64,000 nucleotides of DNA from Ampullaceana balthica (Eukaryota; Mollusca; Gastropoda; Lymnaeidae): contig CALYLW010000738.1 in assembly GCA_944989445.1 (NCBI GenBank), forward strand, positions 244,073-308,072, read 5' to 3'. Position 1 is the first letter of the stretch; each line of letters starts with the position of its first letter. The position numbers and the translations under genes are program-made. Shown piece by piece: positions 43,166 to 53,694 of this stretch. The notes beneath the pieces were generated by a model that did not search any database, was not told the origin of the DNA, and saw nothing but the letters and a program-made list of their open reading frames with translations.

Positions 43166-44352
43166 ACAATCCCCACCCAAATACCAAGTAACCATGGCAA
43201 CGCTTAAAATATTCTCGTTTTAACAAGTAACTGCCTCTCTCATAATAATTTAAAATGAACCCCCACAAAAATTTGCATGTTAAGATTTCTACCCTACCAA
43301 TTGCCATGTTATCATTTGTACCTACATATTACGGTGTTAAAAATGCTCCCCAGCCCCAGCCTATCCCTAAGCAACCACTAACAAATCAAACATTATTATC
43401 GCCCATTGTCAATGGCTTACGATCAAATTCTAAACTGGACCAAAAATTGTAAAAGTTTCTGTGCCGAATCCAAAATTCGGGCGGATTCATTTTTAAAAAA
43501 AAACTATATTCTTTATGCCGTTATCAAATTGACCAAACGTTTATAATTAACTTTAAATTATATCGATTGTTAATTAAATTTGTTGAATTCAGCAACAATC
43601 ATTTTGACTATTGTTTATTATATATCCGAATCAACATATCACTATACATATGATTTTGCTTTTGAAAAAAATACCATTTACAGTTTTGATAATTTCCTCA
43701 GATGACATCTCCATTTTACCTGTCCATATGTGTACGTGTCTCATAGCAAATAATGATTAAAAAATTGTTTTAAATCATCAACATTGTATATTTACCTACA
43801 TTGTTTATTCAAAAAAACAACAACATGTGTCTAATTAATTTCATCATTTTATTGGATCCACTGCCTTTTTATTGTAATCGAACCGAATAAAACTAGGCCT
43901 ACACCTCGTTGTTGAGAGAGTTTAAACGAACAAACATTTTTTTATTGACTTGTTATATTACATTAACACCCAGTAGCGAGAGATATTTCAATGTTTGTTG
44001 ATGTTTTACGTGTGGACTTATTGATTTATTTTTATCAAGTAAATTTCTTTTTCAATCACAGTTGTTGGTTTTTTGTTTTTTCTGCTTGTTTTTTTAAAAT
44101 TATTTTTAAAAATATTTTTTTTATTATGTTTTTTTTCATGCTTTTCCAGTATCGAATTATCTTTGCTCTCCGAAAAGAATAGCATGAAAAAATATTCAGG
44201 AAATTAACGCATCACCCTAAAAAATAATGTTGAGTAAGTATTTGTGTAAAAGACTTTTTAAAAAATCGTGTAACCAATTAAATAAAAGCTAAAAGGCTAG
44301 AAATTATCCTCCAACCAAAATGCTTGGAAATTAAATCACCAAATATTGGCAG
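43166..44352. other. AT-rich sequence, no feature recognised
   Basis: Stops in all frames; long T and A runs. Confidence 0.5.
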
Positions 44353-44842
44353 ATATTAATAATCCCTCAAACAATGACAGATAGATATAATCCCTCAAAC
44401 AATGACAGATAGAAATAATCCCTCAAACAATGGCAGATAGATATAATCCCTCAAACAATGGCAGATAGAAATAATCCCTCACACAATGGCAGATAGAAAT
44501 AATCCCTCAAACAATGACAGATAGAAATAATCCCTCAAACAATGACAGATATAAATAATCCCTCAAACAATGACAGATAGAAGTAATCCCTTAAACAATG
44601 GCAGCTACAAATAATCCCTTAAACAATGGCAGCTACAAATAATCCCTTAAACAATGGCAGCTACAAATAATCCCTTAAACAATGGCAGCTACAAATAATC
44701 CCTTAAACAATGGCAGCTACAAATAATCCCTTAAACAATGGCAGCTACAAATAATCCCTCAAACAATGACAGATAGAAATAATCCCTCAAACAATGACAG
44801 ATAGAAATAATCCCTCAAACAATGACAGATAGAAATATTCCC
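44353..44842. repeat. 28-bp minisatellite with two subtypes
   Basis: Unit AATCCCTCAAACAATGACAG ATAGAAAT, about 17 copies. A central block of about 6 carries AATCCCTTAAACAATGGCAG CTACAAAT, suggesting a separate later expansion. Confidence 0.93.
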
Positions 44843-46029
44843 ACCCAAAATCTTCTTCTGTGACGTCCTGTCAGGCCCATACATACCATGCTCGGTAACA
44901 ATAATAACATATATCTACCCAAAAATGGAAGATAGAAAAAGCCCACCTCCAAAACTGTGGCGTTATAAACAACCAGCTTTAAAAAAATTGCCACGGCGAT
45001 TCAAGAAGTACATTTCAGCAAAGATACTTGACTCAACGTAAATTAGAGAAATTAAGAAAATGTTTGTGACTCCTCTAAGCATCCGCTACCACACACACAG
45101 TTTTTTTGTCACGCCCCTAAACCCCAGTCTTAATTGCGTAACTCTTTTTTATCTCACAGCCGATTTGCCCCAAAATTAAATTTCTGTAAAATAAATTTAA
45201 AAACTAGGACACGCCGAACACAATAGGCAATTTTCCGTCTCAAATAACTCAGATATAGATTATTTGTGTATATAGCTAATTTATAAGAGCTTTTTATGAC
45301 ACAAGAAATATTTATTTTGATATTTTCTTGACGAAATTTAAAATTGTATCAAAAGCTTATTCAATGCAACTTCCGATTTAATTTTTTTTTATTTTTAAAT
45401 AATAATAAATAATTTGTATAATTATTATAGTAGTCATTACCTGTCGCTGTGAAATTTAAATTATCTACCCACATGTTTTTCTTACTAAGATTATTTTATA
45501 GAATCGATTCTCATTTCCTGTTATCTGACGTATCAGCACGAATCATATGAATCCCTGAAGATTATTAACCGAAAAAAACAAGCAATAATTATAATAATAA
45601 AATCCTGCTGTACAAATAAACAAAGTTACAATTTTATGAACCTGTTCTCTTTAGAAAACTTGAATGTTCAAGATAAATATATTCATATCAAACTGAATCT
45701 AAAATGCCCTCTTGAAACAAACTCGCCGTCACGGACACAATCGTACCATTAAAGCATGAAAGGGAAGTGATGGGTTGTCTTCTCATGACCTCAAGAGTTG
45801 TTGATGTGTTACGATTCACCCCGGAAGACACTTCTTGGAAACACTGTAGTCCTCCAGCGAAAAAAAATCATGTCTAAATCTAGTGCTATTCGGGGCAGAT
45901 TATGATTAAGTGATTAAGATTTTTGACACATCTTCTTCGGGGTGGGGGGGGGGCGGGGGCGGGGTGAAGAACAACGTTAGGATGTCTACTATGTCCACCC
46001 TATATTAAAACAACGGGAAAATTAAACAA
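44843..46029. other. Upstream sequence of GT11 gene A, nothing recognised except the G-rich run
   Basis: AT-rich; any promoter and first non-coding exon of the GT11 gene may lie here or further left but cannot be placed. Confidence 0.4.
45939..45966 (+). other. G-rich run, potential G-quadruplex
   Basis: Five G-runs of 4 to 10 separated by single T or C bases; fits the usual G4 pattern. Confidence 0.7.
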
Positions 46030-46460
46030 AACGTAAAAACTAAGATTTTGGCTATAAATCCATTATATATGAGACTTAACTACAATTATTGATTATGTGC
46101 AATATAATATGCACCGCACGACAAACAGTTGCTGGCTGAAACTCCCCTTGCTGTAAAACACGGGGATGTGGTCATGGATGGCTGGAATGAACTCCAGTGA
46201 CAGGTGGATGTAAACAATAGCAGACGGCTACATAGAGTTACATAGAGATAAACTAAAAATGCATTAATTTAATTACGGTACGTTCGATCGATCTGAAATT
46301 TTGACACGATGCATTATTGAGTAACACGAGACTATTCGCAAAATTTCAGCTCGATAGCATCCCGAGAAGTGGGTCGTTTTTTACTTTTGTTTTTTTCTTC
46401 CCGCCCGACCAAGATACAACGGTGAAGTTAATATAAGGAATTTACAAATCGTGTTGTTTG
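46030..46460 (+). mobile_element. MITE family M2, copy 3 (diverged)
   Basis: GGCTATAAATCCATTATATA at the left, GATCGATCTGAAATTTTGAC in the middle and GTTAATATAAGGAATTTACA at the right. The centre (46130-46220) differs from the other copies. Just upstream of GT11 gene A. Confidence 0.7.
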
Positions 46461-46607
46461 GAACTGAAACTTTCCCTTCAGTTCCCATGTAACGTTTTGC
46501 TTCGCCGACGGCATCGATTATCCGAATTAATTAACTTCAAGAAGGTTTAAACTTAACCAAACATCAATCTGTAACAGTCGCTAACACAGATTATCTTTCT
46601 CTTGTAG

Positions 46608-46666
46608 AGCATTGAAAGGGGAAAAGACATTTACAAGGTGCGCGAGGCGGAGGTGCGTGTGCTGTA
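46608..46666 (+). other. Putative 5' UTR piece of GT11 gene A
   Basis: A pyrimidine tract ttatctttctcttgtag ends at 46607, 59 bases before the chosen ATG. This suggests that the coding exon begins at a splice acceptor and that a non-coding first exon lies upstream. The upstream exon itself cannot be placed by reading. Confidence 0.45.
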
Positions 46667-47019
46667 ATGCTGACGATGGTGAAGAGAAGACCTTTCCAGT
46701 GCTGCGTCTTCGCTGGACTGACGCTGACGTGCGTCGTGGGTCTCATGTACGTGGCGTCATTGTGGCCCAACCGTTGGGACGCAATCGTCGCCTCGGCGAT
46801 CTCTGGGAGGGGTCAACCCTCGGACTCCAACCGCACCTTCCTGCTGACCATCAACCACGACCTGGGGAGGATTGGCAACAAGCTGTTCAAGTACGCGTCA
46901 CTGCTGGGCATCGCGAGGAGACACAAGAGACACGCTTTCGTGAATCCTTACACGGAGGACGTGGACATTGCCAAGGTCTTCAATTTGACCCATGTGGAAC
47001 ATCACTCATATATCGGCAG
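46667..47019 (+). CDS. GT11 gene A, exon 1 (anchor and N-terminal motif)
   Basis: Residues 1-117 plus two bases of Ser118. Donor GGCAG|GTAAGT. Contains the membrane anchor and the GRIGNKLFKYA motif. Its last ~25 bases and the donor form the first of six 54-bp tandem units that continue into intron 1; a retained intron would stop at the TAA in 47021-47023. Confidence 0.88.
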
Positions 47020-48602
47020 GTAAGTCAACTCTTCTAAGGACACAAAGGTGGACCATCATTTAGACATCTACAGGTAAGCGCTCTAGTAACTGAATACACA
47101 TGTAGACCATCACTTAGATATCAGCAGGTAAGTCCACTCTTATGAGGACACAAAGGTGGACCATCATTTAGACATCTACAGTTAAGCAATCTGTTAATTG
47201 AACACACATGGAGACCACCACTTAGATATTAGCAGGTAAGTCAACTATTATAAGGAGAAACCTTTGGAACATAATTTACATGTCAACATGTAATTCCTCT
47301 GTTATACGGAATTTGAAAAAAGGTAGACTAAAAATTTTTCTTTTTTATATTACTATTAATTTTTAAAAAAAATATTTGTCGTAAAAAGGACCGTCGTACA
47401 TAGATTACCGTCTGTATCAGATCAATATTTAGCCAGATCCTTTCCTCGTTATATATTTTTTGAACTCATGACATTTCTGAAAGTTTATTTATTACATACC
47501 ATTTAAAACTTGTATGGAAACTCTGCTTATTAAAACACATTTTTTTCCAACGGCACATAACTTCCACTTCGACATCAATATTCTGACCTGTGAACCACTT
47601 GTTTACACCCCCCCCCCTAACACAGCTGGCCATTAATAGAGGAGAAAAAGTACGCCACCGTGGACGAGATGTTCGATCAGCTGCCCATGACAGATGTCCA
47701 GCTTAATGGCTACGTCCAGTCCTGGAGATATTTTGACCACATCAAAGACGAAATCAGACAAGAGTTCACATTCCTTCCTAAGCAAAGGTGATCATCATTC
47801 TTAGTTAACTCGGTGACCAATCAACATTTAACACTTCATCCCTTTCTTTAACGTTTTGTTTATAGAAATGAATTGATATAATTGAATAAAAGCTTTTACT
47901 CTTATTTATGCCCATTTATGGCCTCTTTAAAGAAAGTGAAAAAATTTAGTTCAAAAAGATTTTCATTTTTAAAAATATATCTATCAATCGGTCAATATAC
48001 ATAATTCCCGTTGTCTGTATGTATGTTTGTATGGAATAATGCTGTTAGGTGGCGCTGCGATCGATTTTGTATAAAAATATTATATGACGTCATTGTTTTA
48101 GGCTTATATTTTAATTTTTGAAAGGGAGCGATGTAAAAATAGGATTTGAGGATTTATAATTATTATGAAACTAGAAGCCCCGCGGCGTAGCATACGCCGC
48201 AAACTTGCTCATTGAGAGTGCAAATAGAGTGGAGAAAGAACAGACACAAACTACAGCACGAAGAAATCAAAACAACGCGAGTGAACGTCGGTTAATAAAT
48301 AGGAGGCGGTAACAACTACCTCAGTGTGCATGTCTTTACGTTTACTCGCTATTTTTTTTTAAATTTATTTAGTGCTGCTTTTTTTTGTCTGTACTCTCAC
48401 CCCCCCCCCAACCGTTCTTTACACTTTCTATGATGAGCAGCTCTGCGGCGTAAGCTACACCGTGGGTCTCTCCAGAGTTCCTTCTTTTCATTCACTTACA
48501 GTCGTTTGCCCAAACCCACCCCATTTTGACAACCGTGTCTTTCAGGAAGTCTTCACCCGTCACTAAATCATTAGCGGTGTATGCTACGCTGCGGGTCAGC
48601 TA

Positions 48603-48679
<77 letters not shown>

Positions 48680-51065
48680 GCCAGAAACTAGAGCAAGCAA
48701 CACGCAGTCTATATATATGTATATATAAGTGTGTCACCCGCACAGTGCCGCACTATGCACTACATAGAATGAAAGGAAGTAATGTTTCAAAGCAACTCCC
48801 ATAATGTGCACTGCGGGAAGTTTGTGCCTGTTCTCTCTTCCACCCCACCCCCCTTTTTCTTTTGCACTATCTATGAACAATTATGCGGCGTATGCTACTT
48901 CGAAAGGTCGGATATAGTTACTATTTTTTTTTAAATTGCGTAGTCCGCAGCTGAAAAAAAGAAATAGAAATTTATCGAAACGATTCGGAAATAGTTAATA
49001 TAACTACGACGTATGGAAAAATCAATATAAAGAGTTTAATATCATCCCTGCTTAAATTTTGTTTAGACGTGAGATTACCGCCCAAACAACGCGTGTAATC
49101 TTCGTGAATTTAATTTATCCCCAGTAAGCCGTTCATTGTAACCTTTGTAATATCATTTAATCCCCATTTAGCAGTTCCAAGTGAGCTCTCTAAATTTGTT
49201 TAATCCTTACTAATCCGCTATAAGTCAACTTGTAAAGTTATTCAGTTTTTAGAAAAGCGTTTATTCGTTTTTCCTTGTAAGAGGTTCTCATCCTCATTGG
49301 TTTGAGTACCCCGAGCTAGCACCAAGTACCCCATCTGGGTGACGGAGACAGAGGAGTCACTAGGGTTGGTGTCATCCTCATTGGTTTGAGTACCCCGAGC
49401 TGGCACCAAGTACCCCATCTGGGTGACGGAGACAGAGGCGTTACTAGGGTTGGTGTCATCCTCATTGGTTTGAGTACCCCGAGCTGGCACCAAGTACCCC
49501 ATCTGGGTGACGGAGGCAGAGGCGTCACTAGGGTTGGTGTCATCCTTATTGGTTTGAGTACCCCGAGCTAGCACCAAGTACCCCATCTGCGTGACGGAGA
49601 CAGAGGCGTCACTAGGGTTGGTGTCATCCTCATTGGTTTGAGTACCCCGAGCTAGGCCCAAGTACCCCATCTGGGTGACGGAGACAGAGGCGTCACTAGG
49701 GTTGGTGTCATCCTCATTGGTTTGAGTACCTCGAGCTAGCACCAAGTACCTCATCTGGGTGACGGAGACAAGGGCGTCACTAGGGTTGGTGTCATCCTCA
49801 TTGGTTTGAGTACCCCGAGCTAGCACAGAATACACCATCTGGGAGACGGAGACAGATGCGTCACTAGGGTTGGTGTCATCCTCATTGGTTTGAGTACCTC
49901 GAGCTAGCACCAAGTACCCCATCTGGGTGACGGAGACAGAGGCGTCACTAGGGTTGGTGTCATCCTCATTGGTTTGAGTACCCCGAGCTAGCACCAAGTA
50001 CCCCATCTGGGTTTACGGAGACAGAGGCGTCACTAGGGTTGGTGTCATCCTGATTGGTTTGAGTACCCCGAGCTGGCACCAAGTACCCCATCTGGGTGAC
50101 GGAGGCAGAGGCGTCACTAGGGTTGGTGTCATCCAGTACGGTGGCTCATGTCGTCAACTCCTCACGACTTACCATATAGCCTGCGTCTGCCAGTGTCAAA
50201 TAACGAGAGCATATAGCGTGTTTACGCTTTGATGTCACCCCTTGTGTTGGTGTCACCCGTTGCGGTCCGCACCCCCTAGTGTCGCCTCTTGACGGAGACA
50301 CTAGACAAATTTTACCATAGGGGTGGTGGCGTTATTTCTTTCTTTTACGGCTGGAGGACAATGGTGGTGTAGGGGGTCAGGTTTGCTTAAAAAACTCTTT
50401 TATTTAATTCCGAAATTAAATTTTAGGTCAAGCATAGATAAAAAAATATAATAATTTATCTAATTGGATGCAAGGCAAATGCTTTCTTAAATGTATGGTG
50501 ATTTGATGTTTCTTTAATTTTATACTTTTTATTTTTGTTAACTTAAATGAATACCGCTTGTTACCCTTAAGTTTTTTTTCCTTATTTCATCTAAAGGTCA
50601 TTGGCCGATGAATTTAGAAAAAAGCTTTTCCAAGAAAAGAACAATATTTCTCGCCCAGTTCTCGTCGGTGTCCACGTGAGACTGCTAGACGAGAAGTCGC
50701 TCCCGAACACAACCCTGGCCCCGTTGTCGTTTTACACCAACGCCTTCCGGAAGATGAGGTCACTGCTGCCTGGGCGAAACGTCCTCTTCGTCGTGTCCGG
50801 AAACGACTTGCGGTGGTGTGAGGACAACTTCCGGTCGCCGGACACGGTGGTGGTCAGCCCTGGTCCACCGGACCTGCACTTCACCATCTTGGCTACCTGC
50901 GATCACATGATCGTGTCCGTGGGGTCGTACGGCTGGTGGGCGGGGTGGCTGACCGGAGGTCACGTGATTTACTACAAGCGGTTTCCGCTTCCGGAATCCT
51001 TCGAGGCCATTGGTTTCGTGCACGACGACTACTATCCCCCGTCGTGGATACCAGTGGATCATTAG
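46667..51065 (+). CDS. GT11 family fucosyltransferase (alpha-1,2-FucT-like), three exons, 327 aa, complete
   Basis: Exons 46667-47019, 47626-47787 and 50597-51065 join in frame into 328 codons including TAG. The family transfers fucose from GDP-fucose to galactose-type acceptors in the Golgi lumen (family knowledge). M1-R8 is a short basic cytoplasmic tail and residues 12-32 a signal anchor. GT11 marks seen: NHDLGRIGNKLFKYA (63-77), GYVQSWRYFDH in exon 2, the donor-binding segment HVRLLDE (198-204), GNDLRWCEDN (240-249) and IVSVGSYGWWAGWLTGG (277-293). In the usual HxRRxD motif the second Arg is Leu201. N-glycosylation sequons include N55RT, N188IS and N209TT. ATG 46667 is the first; ATG 46676 in the same frame is an alternative. 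An acceptor at 46605-46607 suggests a non-coding exon upstream. Confidence 0.9.
47020..47310 (+). repeat. 54-bp tandem repeat of the exon 1 donor edge in intron 1
   Basis: GT dinucleotides recur at 47020 (the real donor), 47074, 47128, 47236 and 47290, exactly on a 54-bp grid; the 47182 position has GT changed to TT. Units alternate between two subtypes (CTACAGGTAAGC and CAGCAGGTAAGT), giving a 108-bp higher-order period. The 25 bases before each donor resemble the exon 1 end. Confidence 0.9.
47626..47787 (+). CDS. GT11 gene A, exon 2
   Basis: A 162-base exon between acceptor ccctaacacag and donor AAAG|GTGATC. It encodes SWPLIEEKKYATVDEMFDQL, then LNGYVQSWRYFDHIKDEIR and EFTFLPKQ, matching the GT11 segment that precedes the donor-binding domain. 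The split codons AG|C and AG|G restore Ser118 and Arg172. Confidence 0.87.
48000..48165 (+). repeat. Family R fragment in GT11 gene A intron 2
   Basis: AATTCCCGTTGTCTGTATGT, TTAGGTGGCGCTGCGATCGA and ATATGACGTCATTGTTTTAG; ends where the Helitron-like element begins. Confidence 0.65.
48170..48604. mobile_element. Element with two outward Helitron-like termini
   Basis: Left: ACTAG, 7 nt, then hairpin GCGGCGTA-GCA-TACGCCGC (48182-48200). Right: hairpin GCGGTGTA-TGC-TACGCTGC (48574-48592), 7 nt, then CTAG and T (48600-48604), directly before a TA microsatellite. Each fits a Helitron 3' end (hairpin, short spacer, CTRR, T target). In GT11 gene A intron 2. Confidence 0.6.
48604..48674. repeat. (TA)n microsatellite
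   Basis: About 35 TA units with one TG, starting at the T that follows the Helitron-like CTAG. Confidence 0.95.
49285..50135. repeat. 84-bp minisatellite in GT11 gene A intron 2
   Basis: About 10 units; each contains GGTTTGAGTACCCCGAGCTA, CAAGTACCCCATCTGGGTGA and AGAGGCGTCACTAGGG. The last of these is the MITE terminus found directly at the right end. Because 84 is a multiple of 3, one minus-strand frame stays open for 254 codons; I do not take it as a gene. Confidence 0.9.
50106..50290. mobile_element. CAGAGGCGTCACTAGGG-family MITE at the end of the 84-bp array
   Basis: Starts CAGAGGCGTCACTAGGG and ends CCCCTAGTGTCGCCTCTTG; the interior matches the 29.4 kb copy (TCTGCCAGTGTCAAATAACG). In GT11 gene A intron 2. 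Its left end is also the core of the 84-bp repeat unit to its left. Confidence 0.8.
50597..51065 (+). CDS. GT11 gene A, exon 3 (donor-binding domain and stop)
   Basis: Acceptor tttcatctaaag. It encodes residues 173-327, from SLADEFRKKLF to DDYYPPSWIPVDH and TAG. It holds the GDP-fucose-binding and C-terminal motifs. The last 20 bases, stop codon included, match the repeat unit of the minisatellite that follows. Confidence 0.9.
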
Positions 51066-52905
51066 ATGCTTAGATTGGAAAAAAAAACTGGATAAGTATA
51101 TGCTCAGCTTGGATAACTTTGGATCATTACATATTCAGATTGGAAACCAGTTGATCATTAGACACTCATATTGGATAACACTGGACAACTGGATGTATTA
51201 GAGAACAAAGTGTAATTAGATACCCAACTCGAACACCAGTCGACCATTAGATGGTCAGCTTGGAAAACACCGGACAACTGGATTTATTGGATAACTATGC
51301 AAAATTAGATACTCAACTCGGATACCAGTGGATGATTATGTAATCCAGTAATCCACCTTGATTCCAGGTTATAATAAGATACCCATCTCGAACATCAGTG
51401 GATCATTACATCCTCGGTTTGGAAAACTGTGGATGACTAGTTGTCTCATAGAGCAGGGGATAATTAGAAACTCCACTTTGATACCAGTGGATAAAAACAT
51501 ACTCTGAGCGGATAAAACTGGATAAATTGATAATCTCCCCAAATACTAGTGTATAATTTTATTGCTTCGTCAAATACCATTGGATTTTAATATTTGACTC
51601 GTATGACGGTGGATGTCTTGGTAGTGGATAATTAGATGCTAATCCTCAAATACCAGTGGATAATTAGATGCTAATCCTCAAATACCAGTGGATAATTAGA
51701 TGCTAGTCCTCAAATACCAGTGGATAATTAGATGCTAATCCTCAAATACCAGTGGATAATTAGATGCTAATCCTCAAATACCAGTGGATAATTAGATGCT
51801 AGTCCTCAAATACCAGTGGATAATTAGATGCTAATCCTCAAATACCAGTGGATAATTAGATGCTAATCCTCAAATAACAGTGGATAATTAGATGCTAATC
51901 CTCAAATACCAGTGGATAATTAGATGCTAATCCTCAAATACCAGTGGATAATTAGATGCTAATCCTCAAATACCAGTGGATAATTAGATGCTAATCCTCA
52001 AATATCGTGGATAATTAGATGCTAATCCTCAAATACCAGTGGATAATTAGATGCTAATCCTCAAATACCAGTGGATAATTAGATGCTAATCCTCAAATAC
52101 CAGTGGATAATTAGATGCTAATCCTCAAATAACAGTGGATAATTAGATGCTAATCCTCAAATACCAGTGGATAATTAGATGCTAATCCTCAAATACCAGT
52201 GGATAATTAGATGCTAATCCTCAAATACCAGTGGATAATTAGATGCTAATCCTCAAATACCAGTGGATAATTAGATGCTAATCCTCAAATACCAGTGGAT
52301 AATTAGATGCTAATCCTCAAATACCAGTGGATAATTAGATGCTAATCCTCAAATACCAGTGGATAATTAGATGCTAATCCTCAAATACCAGTGGATAATT
52401 AGATGCTAATCCTCAAATACCAGTGGATAATTAGATGCTAATCCTCAAATACCAGTGGATAATTAGATGCTAATACTCAAATACCAGTGGATAATTAGAT
52501 GCTAATCCTCAAATACCAGTGAATAATTAGATGCTAATCCTCAATACCAGTGGATAATTAGATGCTAATCCTCAAATACCAGTGGATAATTAGATGCTAA
52601 TCCTCAAATACCAGTGGATAATTAAATACTCAACTCAAATACCAATGGATAATTAGATGCTAATCCTCAAATACCAGTGGATAATTAGATGCTAATCCTC
52701 AAATACCAGTGGATAATTAGAAGCTAATCCTCAAATACCAGTGGATAATTAGATGCTAATCCTCAAATACCAGTGAATAATTAGATGCTAATCCTCAAAT
52801 ACCAGTGGATAATTAAATACTCAACTCAAATACCAGTGGATAATTAATTACTCAACTTAAATACCAGTGGATAATTACTCAGCTCTAATACCAGTGGATA
52901 AGTCA
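51046..52905 (+). repeat. 31/32-bp minisatellite beginning at the GT11 gene A stop codon
   Basis: Unit starts ATACCAGTGGATAATTAGAT and continues GCTAATCCTCAA. The gene end ATACCAGTGGATCATTAGAT (stop TAG underlies CAT TAG) is the same sequence with one change. Units from 51046 to about 51600 are diverged 31-mers; from about 51625 to 52620 they are nearly identical 32-mers, decaying again toward 52905. About 55-60 units in all. Confidence 0.9.
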
Positions 52906-52916
52906 ATACTCTACTC

Positions 52917-53249
52917 CAGGGGTCGGGAAACCATGGCTCGTGAGCCAGATGTGGCTCTATTGATGGCTGCATCTGGCTCTCAGACAAATGTTCCTTTATA
53001 AGGATAAATAAACCACGTTATTCAGACTCTTTTGAGCTACATATTAATTGCATATAAAAAACTGCAGAACAATCTTATTAAAAATAATTCAGATACATAA
53101 TTATTGTACTGATAGTGTTAAAATGACATAAAATGCACACATTTACTTGAATTTTTAGTTTAAAAAATTAACACATGGCTCTCGCAGAGTTTTTTTTCAA
53201 AATATGTGGTGTTTATGGCTCTCTCGGACAAAAAGTTTCCCGACCCCTG
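52917..53249. mobile_element. hAT-like MITE, TSD CTCTACTC, inserted in the minisatellite tail
   Basis: TIR CAGGGGTCGGGAAAC against GTTTCCCGACCCCTG; perfect 8-bp duplication at 52909-52916 and 53250-53257. Contains repeated TGGCTCT motifs. It sits inside the decayed end of the GT11 gene A minisatellite. Confidence 0.92.
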
Positions 53250-53407
53250 CTCTACTCGAATAACGATGGATAATTAGCTAGTCACTCAATAGCTGGATAG
53301 TAGTCTAAAATAACAGTGGATAATTATTACTCAATTCGGATACCGGTGGACGTTTGGGTGTCTCGAATAAAAATGAATAATTAGATTATCGTCTCAAATA
53401 CTAGGGT

Positions 53408-53677
53408 CAGGGCCGTCTTAACGCATAGGCCCGTTGGGTTTTAGCTCGGGGGCCCACGAGCATAGGGGCCCATGCGAATATGTTGTAGGGTTTTAACAAC
53501 AATTTTGTTGAAATGAGTTTAGTGACAATAAAATAAATAATGCATTATTTTTAATATTATCAACCATTTATTTTTAAAATTCCTGCGGGGAGGGGGCGGG
53601 TAAGCACTCTTTCTTTGCCCAGGAGCCTAACACTATTTCTTCGCCCGGGAGCCCAAAATTGTGTAAAGACGGCTCTG
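53408..53677. mobile_element. hAT-like MITE, TSD ACTAGGGT
   Basis: Starts CAGGGCCGTCTTAA and ends TAAAGACGGCTCTG; perfect 8-bp duplication at 53400-53407 and 53678-53685. Confidence 0.9.
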
Positions 53678-53694
53678 ACTAGGGTATAATTACA

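Noticed and set aside
45840..46000. CpG-island promoter
   Set aside because: The stretch is a single G run in AT-rich sequence with few CpG dinucleotides.
46612..47037. 141-codon frame overlapping GT11 exon 1 in another phase
   Set aside because: It has no GT11 motifs and does not join to exon 2; the frame from 46667 does.
49242..50006. A 254-codon minus-strand frame with a 28-residue repeat (NEDDTNPSDASVSVTQMGYL and so on)
   Set aside because: It is an 84-bp minisatellite inside a GT11 intron and is made of MITE terminal sequence. The protein-like look comes from codon-multiple periodicity.
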